From the NCBI GenBank assembly GCA_036497285.1, contig DASXJR010000007.1, positions 62,001 to 126,000 of the forward strand: DNA of 64,000 bases. The letters are read 5' to 3'. This document shows, one piece after another, positions 47,895 to 55,636 of the stretch (positions are counted from its first letter, which is position 1; the number at the start of each line of letters is the position of its first letter). The translations under genes and the position numbers were made by a program. The stretch comes from RYN-133 sp036497285 (GTDB taxonomy: Bacteria; Actinomycetota; Actinomycetes; Mycobacteriales; Jatrophihabitantaceae). Below the pieces are notes generated by a model, which searched no databases, was not told where the DNA came from, and was given only the letters and a program-made list of their open reading frames with translations.

Positions 47895-48518
47895 TCACTC
47901 GACCACGACCGCGAAGAACACGACCGCATCCCGGGACGACCGCGACGAGGAGCCGTCGACCAGCGCCCAGCAGCAGACGTACGTGGCGCCCAACTCTGGC
48001 GCCGCGAGCTCGCAGGCGACGCTCACCTCCGCGCCGGGCGCGGTGTCCGCGACGGGCACCCGCCGTACGCTGCCCAGCACGAGCGAGCCGCCCACCGCAC
48101 CCAGCCGCTCCAGCCGCCGTGCCGTCCATGCCGTCGTGCCGGTGTTGCGCAGGGTCCATCGCACCCACACGCGCGCGCCGGGCGCGACGATGACCCCACA
48201 GGAAGGATCGGCATCGACCACGCGCAACGCGTCGCCGGTGCAACCGTCGATCAGCCGTTCGGACGAGGGCAGCGCGGCGGTCAACGCCTCGATGTAGAGC
48301 GACAGCAGCAGTCCGTTCGCCGCGAATGTCGCGTCGTACCACCGGACGAGCTCGCGGCTCGGACGGGCCTTGCCTGTCTCGGCGAGCGAGAGCATGCCCC
48401 GGCTGTAAGCGCTGCGCACCTCCGCATTCCGGATCGACACCCCTGCGTCCTCGCGGGCCCGCCGCATGGCCCTGCCCAGCTCGCGCCACAGCAGCTCGGT
48501 CAGCTCGTCGCCCGACAA
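47895..48518 (-). CDS. XRE-HTH protein with NBR1-like Ig domain
   Basis: A 207-aa two-domain protein. Residues about 5-65 look like an XRE-type HTH (LGRAMRRAREDAGVSIRNAE, SRGMLSLAETGKARPSRELV). Residues about 95-207 carry an NBR1-next-to-BRCA1 Ig-like domain: DPSCGVIVAPGARVWVRWTL and RNTGTTAWTARRLERLGAVGG follow the W-x-L-x-N-x-G pattern. Such domains bind proteins in eukaryotic selective autophagy; in bacteria they are largely unexplored. I prefer the TTG start at 48518, with GAGG six bases ahead, over longer frames. It overlaps the small gene upstream by 19 nt, and that gene is divergent to the nSTAND gene. Confidence 0.75.
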   Translation of the reverse strand: MSGDELTELLWRELGRAMRRAREDAGVSIRNAEVRSAYSRGMLSLAETGKARPSRELVRWYDATFAANGLLLSLYIEALTAALPSSERLIDGCTGDALRVVDADPSCGVIVAPGARVWVRWTLRNTGTTAWTARRLERLGAVGGSLVLGSVRRVPVADTAPGAEVSVACELAAPELGATYVCCWALVDGSSSRSSRDAVVFFAVVVE

Positions 48519-48943
48519 CCCGACCTCGCGGCGATCTCGCGCACGGCGGCACGGGCTATGTGCGCCGACCCGAACGCCACCCGGGCTACACACCGTCCCT
48601 CGTCCGGCTGATCGAACGACAGCACCGCCGTCGCGCGCCGTTGCCGCACCCCGACAAGTGCGCAATGCCGGATTTGCCCGACCATCGATTGCCCTGATTC
48701 GCCACGCGTGGACGATGCGAGCGCCGTCCGCGCGTCGGTGACGATGAGGGCGCCGGGCAACGTGCCGAAGCGTTCAGCCCCTCGGCCGGCTAGGCGGCGG
48801 TGCCGCACCTTGACCCCACAGAACGGGAACACGGTGGGCAGCCCGTCCGAATGGGCCAGCAGGATGCTGTCGCGAGTCTGGCCCGGCTGCGGATAGGACG
48901 TCGACGCCGAGTCTCTGCTCGAGCGAGTGACCAGCAGTTCCAC
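48500..48943 (-). CDS. Small protein of unknown function upstream of the HTH-NBR1 gene
   Basis: A 147-aa protein I cannot assign. Beta-rich, containing DSILLAHSDGLPTVFPFCGV, RRLAGRGAERFGTLPGALIV and VGQIRHCALVGVRQRRATAV. No signal peptide or membrane segment. A PH-like/GRAM fold is conceivable but unproven. GTG start at 48943 with AAGGGACGGAG just ahead. Overlaps the HTH-NBR1 gene start by 19 nt, so they are likely one operon, divergent from the nSTAND gene with 56 bp between. Confidence 0.6.
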   Translation of the reverse strand: MELLVTRSSRDSASTSYPQPGQTRDSILLAHSDGLPTVFPFCGVKVRHRRLAGRGAERFGTLPGALIVTDARTALASSTRGESGQSMVGQIRHCALVGVRQRRATAVLSFDQPDEGRCVARVAFGSAHIARAAVREIAARSGCRATS

Positions 48944-48999
48944 GACTCCGTCCCTTCCTCCACGTCATCCGCAGCCGGTCCGAAGAGAGTCGCAGCGAA

Positions 49000-51900
49000 A
49001 TGCGCTCTTTTCGGATTACGGACGCAACTCCGAACAAGGCCGAACGCGTCCTAAGATCATCGACACGGGAGGGATTCATCGACGCACGACCAGATCCAGA
49101 CGACTTGCACACGCGCGTCCAGCTTTCCGCCGCTTTGTCCGCTTTACGGCAATCCAGTGGCTATTCGGTCCGCGAACTCGCGACCCGGCTGGGAATCCCG
49201 GTCAGCACGCTGGGCGGCTACCTGACCGGACGTCATCTGCCTTCGGCGTCGCAGTTGATGACCTACACCGCGATGCTTCGCGAATGCGGCATCACCGACG
49301 CGGTCGAGGTCGAGCGGTGGGTCGCCGCGCTGACGCGGGCGCGGGCTTCCTCAGACAGGCGGAGCGCCCGCGGCGAGGCCCCGTACCGCGGTCTGGAGCC
49401 GTTCGGGACCGACGACGCGAGGTGGTTCTTCGGCCGCGACGAGATCCTGGGCGCACTCGTGTCCCGAATCGTCGAGGTGCGGGCCGATCCGGATCGTCCC
49501 CGCGTGATCCCGCTCGTCGGACCGTCCGGCGCGGGCAAGTCGTCGCTGCTGCACGCCGGACTGCTCGCTGCGGTTGCACGGGGCGACGTGGACGGAGTCC
49601 GCAACGCAACCGCTCTTGTCGCCGATGCCCTTCCGGCCGAATTGCCGGAGCTGGTGGTGATCGACGGGTTCGACGGATATCTCACCGACGCTGCAGACCT
49701 GCTCGACCGGTTGGGCGACGCGATCGTCGTGATCGGTCTGCGCGCCGACTACTACGCCGAGGCGCTCGAGGTCGCTGCGCTGGTGCCGGCGCTGCAGCGC
49801 AATCAGGTGCTGATCACCCCGCTGACCCGCGACGAGCTGCGCGATGTTGTCGTACAGCCGGCGCAGCGCGCCGGCGCCGTGGTCGAGCCTGCGCTGGTCG
49901 ACGTCGTGCTCGCCGACCTCGGCGTCGACGGCCGTGCGCACGACCCGGGAACGTTGCCGCTGCTCTCGCACGCGCTGCTGGCAACGTGGGTGCGCGCCAC
50001 CCGGAACCAACTCACCGTCGCCGACTATCGCGACGTCGGCGGGATTTCGGGCGCGGTACAGAAGACGGCTGAGGACGTGTGGGCCGACCTGGACGCGGAG
50101 GACCAGCAACTCGCGCGGCAACTGTTCCTGCGGCTGGTGCACATCAGCGACGACGCGGCCACGCTCACCAGGCGCCGGATCGACCGTTCCGAGATCGACG
50201 GCTCCGAATCGGCAGTGAACACTCTCGTCGACACCTTCGTCTCGCGCCGGTTGTTGACGGCCGACTTCGACGTCGTGCAGATCAGCCACGAAGCGCTGCT
50301 GACTGCGTGGCCCCGGCTGCACACCTGGATCGACGAAGACCGCGAGAGCCTGCGCCTGCACCGCCGGCTGACCGATGCAACCAACCAGTGGGTCGCAGCA
50401 GGCCGCGACTCCGACCTGCTGGTCACCGGCGGCCGGCTCACCGCCATCGCCGATTGGGCCGCGGAGTCGAACCACGCCGGCGACCTCAACCGGGTCGAGA
50501 CGGAGTTCCTCGACGCGTCGGTCGCGGCGGCGACGGCGCGGCGGGCGGCAGAGCACCACCAGAACCAGCGGCTCAAGCGACTGCTCGCGGTTGTCGCGGT
50601 GCTCACGGTGCTCGCCGTCGCGCTCGCGGTCGTTGCGCTCTACGCGCGCGGCGTTGCCGACCGGCAACGGTCGGCGGCCAACCAGGCGCGCGACGAGGCA
50701 TTGTCACGGCAGGTAGCCGTCGAAGTCGCGTCGTTGCTGCCGAAGTCGCCGGACCTGGCCGCGCAACTCGCTGCGACGTCCTACGAGATCTCGCCGACCG
50801 GCGACGCCCGGTCGGCCCTGCTCGGCGCCACCGACGTGCGCGTGCCGACGCGGCTGGTCGTGTCGGGCCGGCCCGTTCAGGCCGTCGCGGTGCATGACGA
50901 CGTGCTCGCTGCGGACGGCGCCGACGGCAAGGTGCATCTGTGGCGGATGCACGACAATGCGGTGCCGATGCCGATCGGAATTTTGAAGCCCTCGAATCCA
51001 GGCACGCTGTTCGCGCTGGCGATCAGCCCCGACGGCAAGACGCTGGCCGCCGGGGGCGCCGGCAACGTCGTCGACCTGTGGTCGTTGCCTTCCGCGCGAC
51101 ACCTGACCACCCTGACCGGCTTCGACAACACGATCTTCTCCCTCGCGTTCAGTCCGGACGGGCGGACTCTCGCAGTCGGGGGTGCAACCGCCGCGACCGC
51201 CGGTACCGTGCACCGCTTTTCGCTGCACGATCCGACGCACCCGCAGCCGCTGCCGGCACTCGACGAGCCGAGCGGATACGTGCAGGCGGTGAGCTTCGAC
51301 GCGTCCGGCGATCGCCTGGCCTATGTGACGAAAGGCGGCGACCTCGTCCTCTATCGGGACGCGGCGTCGCCCGAGCCCACGCTCACCGCGCGTCGACACG
51401 TGAGTACCGGGGTGCAGTTCGCGGTTGCCTTCGACCCCACCCGTCCGGTCGTCGCCACCGGCGGCGACGACAGCACCCTGCGCACGTGGCGCGTCGATGA
51501 CGCCGGTCGGTTGTCGCTGTCGTCGACCACCGGCGGCTTCGACAGTTGGATCAACGCGCTCACCTGGGATCGATCAGGCAACCTGTATGCCGCGAGTTCT
51601 GACAACAAGGTGCACATCGTGGCCGGCAAATCCGTCACCACGCTGCCGCATCCCGAACCGGTCACGGCCGTAGCAGTTTCCGGCGGGCTTGTCGTGACGG
51701 CCGCAATCGATGGAACCGTGCGCATCTGGCCGAGCACGTCGTCAACGCTGACCGGACTGCAGGGCACCGTCTTCTCATTGGGCTATTCGCGCACCCACGT
51801 GCTCGCCGCCGGCTCGTCCGACGGCCACATCGCGCTGTGGCGTGCGCACCGTCTGCTCAGCGACCCGATCGCGATGCCGGGGTCCGACGACTCGGTTGAC

Positions 51901-52761
51901 GGCGCGTCGGCGATCAGCCCGGACGGCACCCTGGTTGCGGGTGGCTCGGGCGGCGGTCGTACCGCGCTGTGGTCGATACGCGACCCGTCCCACCCGCAGT
52001 ATCTCGGGGTACTGCCGGGCATCGAGACGGGCGCGTCCACAACCGTCGAAGGGTTGGCGTTCAGCCCGGACAACCATCTGCTCGCGGCCGGCGGCGACGA
52101 CCGCAAGGTGCGGGTGTGGTCGGTGACCGATCCGCACCGTCCCCGTTTGCTCGAGACGCTGCGGTCGGCGAGGAACTACGTGTTCTCCGTGGCGTTCAGC
52201 CACGACGGCCGGTACCTGGCGGCTGCGAGCGCGGACGATCATGCGTACGTCTGGTCGATCAGCGGCCGGCCGCGGCTGCTCGGGCGCGTCTCGGGTTTCT
52301 CGAGCTATGCCTACGCCGCGATGTTCTCGCCGGTCGGCGACATGCTCGCCGTGGGCAGCGCCGACTCGACGGTGCGACTGTTCGACGTCCATCGCTCCGG
52401 CGCGCCAACGCCGGACGGCGCCCGGCTCACCGGCGCCACCGACTCGATCTACGCCTTGGCGTTCAATCCATCCGGGACGATGCTGGCCGGCGCGTCGCAG
52501 GACGGTTCGGCCTACGTGTGGAACGTCGCCGCACACAAGCGGATGGCAGCGCTGCCGGGTGGTGGCCCGCTCAGCGCGATTGCGTTCGACCCGTCCGGAG
52601 CGACCATCGCAGCGGCCGGTTCGGAGCACGACGTGCACCTGTGGGACGCGTCAGCTCAGACTGCGTTGCAGTCGATCTGCGCGCGTGCCGGCACTCCGCT
52701 GTCGCACTCCGAGTGGCGGCGGTTCGTGCCCGGTGCGCCGTACGCCCCGGCCTGTCACTGA
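49000..52761 (+). CDS. HTH-nSTAND1-TM-WD40 protein
   Basis: A 1253-aa multidomain protein. Residues about 45-100 hold an XRE-like HTH (GYSVRELATRLGIPVSTLGG). Residues about 128-520 form an nSTAND1 NTPase (YRGLEPFGTDDARWFFGRDE, Walker A PLVGPSGAGKSSLL, Walker-B-like VVIDGFDGYLTD, sensor GLRADYY). A membrane helix (LLAVVAVLTVLAVALAVVAL, about 528-550) follows. Residues about 625-1240 contain 14 WD40-like blades (for example GDDSTLRTWRV, GDDRKVRVWSV, QDGSAYVWNV), so two seven-bladed propellers. Resembles actinobacterial signalling or conflict STAND proteins. ATG at 49000 is tentative; a TTG at 49105 is an alternative. Ends base-to-base with the convergent DUF3048 gene. Confidence 0.9.
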   Translation: MRSFRITDATPNKAERVLRSSTREGFIDARPDPDDLHTRVQLSAALSALRQSSGYSVRELATRLGIPVSTLGGYLTGRHLPSASQLMTYTAMLRECGITDAVEVERWVAALTRARASSDRRSARGEAPYRGLEPFGTDDARWFFGRDEILGALVSRIVEVRADPDRPRVIPLVGPSGAGKSSLLHAGLLAAVARGDVDGVRNATALVADALPAELPELVVIDGFDGYLTDAADLLDRLGDAIVVIGLRADYYAEALEVAALVPALQRNQVLITPLTRDELRDVVVQPAQRAGAVVEPALVDVVLADLGVDGRAHDPGTLPLLSHALLATWVRATRNQLTVADYRDVGGISGAVQKTAEDVWADLDAEDQQLARQLFLRLVHISDDAATLTRRRIDRSEIDGSESAVNTLVDTFVSRRLLTADFDVVQISHEALLTAWPRLHTWIDEDRESLRLHRRLTDATNQWVAAGRDSDLLVTGGRLTAIADWAAESNHAGDLNRVETEFLDASVAAATARRAAEHHQNQRLKRLLAVVAVLTVLAVALAVVALYARGVADRQRSAANQARDEALSRQVAVEVASLLPKSPDLAAQLAATSYEISPTGDARSALLGATDVRVPTRLVVSGRPVQAVAVHDDVLAADGADGKVHLWRMHDNAVPMPIGILKPSNPGTLFALAISPDGKTLAAGGAGNVVDLWSLPSARHLTTLTGFDNTIFSLAFSPDGRTLAVGGATAATAGTVHRFSLHDPTHPQPLPALDEPSGYVQAVSFDASGDRLAYVTKGGDLVLYRDAASPEPTLTARRHVSTGVQFAVAFDPTRPVVATGGDDSTLRTWRVDDAGRLSLSSTTGGFDSWINALTWDRSGNLYAASSDNKVHIVAGKSVTTLPHPEPVTAVAVSGGLVVTAAIDGTVRIWPSTSSTLTGLQGTVFSLGYSRTHVLAAGSSDGHIALWRAHRLLSDPIAMPGSDDSVDGASAISPDGTLVAGGSGGGRTALWSIRDPSHPQYLGVLPGIETGASTTVEGLAFSPDNHLLAAGGDDRKVRVWSVTDPHRPRLLETLRSARNYVFSVAFSHDGRYLAAASADDHAYVWSISGRPRLLGRVSGFSSYAYAAMFSPVGDMLAVGSADSTVRLFDVHRSGAPTPDGARLTGATDSIYALAFNPSGTMLAGASQDGSAYVWNVAAHKRMAALPGGGPLSAIAFDPSGATIAAAGSEHDVHLWDASAQTALQSICARAGTPLSHSEWRRFVPGAPYAPACH

Positions 52762-53781
52762 TTACTTCAGCGGCGCGTTCTCGGCGGCGAGCACGAACCA
52801 CGCGCCACCCGGGCTCAGCGCGATCGTCTTGCCGTCCTTGGACTTCAGGATCGTGCCACTGTTGACGTTCTTGCGGCTCCAGGTGCCGTCGATGCGCTTG
52901 CCGTTGCGGTACACCACCGCCCGCCCCGTACCGACCGTGTGGGTGTACTGCGCGGGGTTACCGAGCACGTCACGGTCCTTCTTGTAGACGGTGACCTTGC
53001 AGAACTGCACGATCACGTTCGGAGTGTCGATGACGCTGCCGTCAGCGGTGTGCTGGATCGCGCCGTCGATGATGCGCATGTAGCGGTGCGTCTTGGAGTT
53101 CCAGCGGAAGGTGACGTCGGTACCGCCGACCCGGGTCTGGATGAGCTTGCCCGGCTTGGTCTTGCCGGACGGCTTCTTGTCGGACCAGGCGAGCCCGATG
53201 CTCTTCGCGGTCGGGCCCTTCACCTTCTTGGCAACCTGCTTGAGATTCACCACGAGGTTCTCGGGCGCCTGCCGATTCGGATCGCGGCTGAACTCGGAGC
53301 CACCCTGGTCGCCGATGACCTTTTTCAGCGGCGACTTCTCGAGCGGGGCGATGCCCGCGTGCGAACCGCCGGACGCGACGAAGATGATGTGGCCGTACTG
53401 CAACGCGAGTTCGGGATCGCTGGGACGCACGCTGCGCACCGGCTCGACGTTCGGCAGCGTCGTGTCGAAGATGGCCATCAGGCGGGTCAGGCCGCCCTCG
53501 ACCTGTTCGACGTAGACGATGTCGGCCTTGTTCGTACCGACCTGCGGACGGCCGAGTGCGGTGTCCTCGATCTTGACGGCGATCACCGGGTTACGGGACG
53601 GCTTGCCGCCGGTGAGTGGGTTGACCTTGGGCAACGGCGCGGGGGCGGCGCCTGACGACGGGGGCGCCGGCGCGGATGTGGTCGGGGTGCCGCTGGAGCT
53701 GCTGGTGCAGCCGGCGAGAGCCGCAGCGCCCATGAGGCCGATGAGTGCGAAGGCGGCGGGGGCGCGCCTGAATCGAGTCAC
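52762..53781 (-). CDS. DUF3048 (YerB-like) lipoprotein
   Basis: A 339-aa exported lipoprotein. Signal MTRFRRAPAAFALIGLMGAA to lipobox LAGC, then a Ser/Thr/Pro linker and the DUF3048 domain: NPVIAVKIEDTALGRPQVG, ADIVYVEQVEGGLTRLMAIF and VEPVRSVRPSDPELALQYG. The C-terminal DUF3048_C half (GTGRAVVYRNGKRIDGTWSR) is present. Located on the outer face of the membrane; function unknown. GTG start only 6 bp from a TATACA hexamer, suggesting a leaderless mRNA. Confidence 0.9.
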   Translation of the reverse strand: MTRFRRAPAAFALIGLMGAAALAGCTSSSSGTPTTSAPAPPSSGAAPAPLPKVNPLTGGKPSRNPVIAVKIEDTALGRPQVGTNKADIVYVEQVEGGLTRLMAIFDTTLPNVEPVRSVRPSDPELALQYGHIIFVASGGSHAGIAPLEKSPLKKVIGDQGGSEFSRDPNRQAPENLVVNLKQVAKKVKGPTAKSIGLAWSDKKPSGKTKPGKLIQTRVGGTDVTFRWNSKTHRYMRIIDGAIQHTADGSVIDTPNVIVQFCKVTVYKKDRDVLGNPAQYTHTVGTGRAVVYRNGKRIDGTWSRKNVNSGTILKSKDGKTIALSPGGAWFVLAAENAPLK

Positions 53782-53787
53782 CGGTCT

Positions 53788-53793
53788 TGTATA
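53788..53793 (-). promoter_or_regulatory. -10 hexamer of a likely leaderless DUF3048 transcript
   Basis: TATACA on the minus strand ends six bases before the GTG start at 53781, so transcription should begin at or next to the start codon. No ribosome site is visible before the GTG. No clear -35 element was found. Confidence 0.5.
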
Positions 53794-53937
53794 CCGCGAT
53801 GGTGGGGTTGCTTATCGTCAGCCGCGCCACACAACGGCATCGGTCTGGCAGCGTGTCCTCAGGCTTGCCGGCTGTTAATGGGGAGCTTTCCCGCCGCCCG
53901 GACAGGAATCACTCCCGGATCGCCGACCCACCCGTCG

Positions 53938-54264
53938 CTACGGCAGGCGCTTGCCGATCCAGCGCAGCGGCCCGCCGATCACGCGGTTGTGCTGCCAGCC
54001 GTGCTCGATGACGGTCCGCCGCGCCGCCCGCAGCCCGTCCCGCGCCGCGACGAGCGGTCCGCTCTTCGAGCGGTCCTCCAGTCCCCAGGCCTGTTGCGCG
54101 GCCCAGCGCGCGCACCCGATGCACAGCGCGACCTCGGGGTGGTTGCCGAGGTGCACCATGCGATCGGGATCGCCGACGGCGCCGCAGCACCAGCATTCCG
54201 AGGACTCAACCGCCGTCATGACGACATTGTGCGCTTTGTCGACCGGATCGCGACGGTCGAGCAT
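53938..54264 (-). CDS. Small protein with cysteine zinc-ribbon-like motif
   Basis: A 108-aa protein with two cysteine pairs, ECWCCGAVGDPDRMVHLGNH and ALCIGCARWAAQQ, which could bind zinc. The C-terminal GLRAARRTVIEHGWQHNRVIG and PLRWIGKRLP is a pattern I associate with a conserved actinobacterial family without known function. Start ATG at 54264 has GGAGG eight bases ahead, a better choice than the TTG at 54279 or the internal ATG at 54219. Divergent from the three-repeat membrane protein. Confidence 0.72.
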   Translation of the reverse strand: MLDRRDPVDKAHNVVMTAVESSECWCCGAVGDPDRMVHLGNHPEVALCIGCARWAAQQAWGLEDRSKSGPLVAARDGLRAARRTVIEHGWQHNRVIGGPLRWIGKRLP

Positions 54265-54296
54265 GATTGGGACCTCCAAGACGCTCGGGGGACGTC

Positions 54297-54941
54297 ATGG
54301 CCATTACGACCAGCCATCGCCGATCAACACAGCGGCGAGCGATCTGGGCTGCCGCCGGCCTGGTCGCGCTGATCGTGTTCGCCGTGCTCGTCATCGGCGG
54401 CTACGCATTGCACTGGCGATGGACGGGCCTGTCCGGCTCGGTGACACTGTGGGACTGGCTCGAGGTGCTCGCGCTGCCGGTCGCCATCGCCACTGCGCCG
54501 TTGCTGCTGCGCCATCGGCACGGACTCACCCATCGGCATCACACCACGATCGCCGTCATCTTGATCGCGTTCGGCGGTCTGGTGCTCGCCGGTTATCTGG
54601 TCCCATGGCGGTGGACGGGCTTTCGCGGCAACACCTTGTGGGACTGGTTGGAACTGGTCCTGCTACCGCTCGTCGTCGCTGCGACCTCGTCATGGTGGCG
54701 CAGCGACTGGCGGCCAGGTCGGCAACACCTTGCCGCCGCGGTGGTCGGTATCGCCGTGTTCGGTGCGCTGATCATCGCCGGGTACCTCGTTCCGATGACG
54801 TGGACAGGCTTCACCGGGAACACCCTGTGGGACTGGGTCAAGCTGTTGCTTCTGCCGCTCCTCGTCCCGATCGTGCTCGTGCCGTTGCTCGGCGAACGGC
54901 TGACCGACCGCCTGCACACCGACGCCGCCGACAACGCCTGA
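54297..54941 (+). CDS. Membrane protein built of three internal repeats
   Basis: A 214-aa integral membrane protein with three copies of a unit of about 60 residues: GYALHWRWTGLSGSVTLWDW, GYLVPWRWTGFRGNTLWDW and GYLVPMTWTGFTGNTLWDW, each followed by L-(E/K)-x-L-x-LP and a hydrophobic pass. About six hydrophobic segments. I do not recognise a named function; the W-T-G-(F/L)-x-G-(S/N)-x-LWDW loop likely lies at one membrane face. ATG at 54297; 23 bp before the acyltransferase gene, so probably co-transcribed. Confidence 0.8.
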   Translation: MAITTSHRRSTQRRAIWAAAGLVALIVFAVLVIGGYALHWRWTGLSGSVTLWDWLEVLALPVAIATAPLLLRHRHGLTHRHHTTIAVILIAFGGLVLAGYLVPWRWTGFRGNTLWDWLELVLLPLVVAATSSWWRSDWRPGRQHLAAAVVGIAVFGALIIAGYLVPMTWTGFTGNTLWDWVKLLLLPLLVPIVLVPLLGERLTDRLHTDAADNA

Positions 54942-54964
54942 GCGGGACGTGCGAGGGTACGAGC

Positions 54965-55636
54965 ATGGACGTGTCCGGCCTGTCCCTGATGTATCGCATC
55001 GTGATGTTGCTCGCCACACCGATCGTCAGGTGGTGGGGACGCCTGCACGTTGTCGGCTTGCCGCTGCTGCCTGCACGCGGCCCCGTCGTGCTCATGGTCA
55101 ACCACGACAGCGCATGGGACCCGGTCATCGTCGGCGTCGCCGCGCGGCGACGGCAGATCCATGCGCTGGCCAAATCGTCGTTGTGGAAGCCGAAAGTGCT
55201 CGGCTGGGTGCTCGACCACATGGCCCAGATCCCCATCGAGCGCGGCCGCGCCGATCTCGAGGCGATGTCGGCTGCGGTCGCCGCGCTCGAGGAAGGCCGC
55301 TGCATCGGCGTGTTCCCCGAAGGGACGGTGTCGCGCGGACGTGAGCTGCGCCCGCTCAGCGGTGCCGGCCGGCTCGCGCGTGCTGTGCCCGGCACCCGGG
55401 TGCTGGGCGTGTCCGTCACAGGTGCGGTCGACATCGTCAAGTTCCCGCATCGGCCGCGGATACGTGTCGAGTTCTTCGACCCGGGTGACGGCCCGACCGG
55501 AGAGAGCGCCATCGCACTGACGAAACGGGTGATGGTCGAGGTCCGCCGCCGCGCCCCGGCGGCAACGCCTGGCCGTCGTCGCAAGGCGGCGTACTTCCGT
55601 GAGCAGGCCGGTCGACGTGAGCAGGACGGACGATGA
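54965..55636 (+). CDS. PlsC-type 1-acylglycerol-3-phosphate acyltransferase
   Basis: A 223-aa lysophospholipid acyltransferase. The catalytic NHDSAWDP (HX4D) and the acceptor-binding FPEGTVSRG are clear, and a hydrophobic N-terminus (LMYRIVMLLATPIVRWWGRL) anchors it in the membrane. It transfers an acyl group to lysophosphatidate-like acceptors. Its TGA overlaps the CFA synthase ATG (ATGA). Together they suggest a lipid-modification unit. A very long upstream frame in the same phase is the shadow of the preceding genes. Confidence 0.9.
   Translation: MDVSGLSLMYRIVMLLATPIVRWWGRLHVVGLPLLPARGPVVLMVNHDSAWDPVIVGVAARRRQIHALAKSSLWKPKVLGWVLDHMAQIPIERGRADLEAMSAAVAALEEGRCIGVFPEGTVSRGRELRPLSGAGRLARAVPGTRVLGVSVTGAVDIVKFPHRPRIRVEFFDPGDGPTGESAIALTKRVMVEVRRRAPAATPGRRRKAAYFREQAGRREQDGR

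Noticed and set aside
53951..54964. Extension of the PlsC gene upstream to 561 residues
   Set aside because: Overlaps the zinc-ribbon and three-repeat membrane genes in the wrong frame; the HX4D domain starts naturally after the ATG at 54965.
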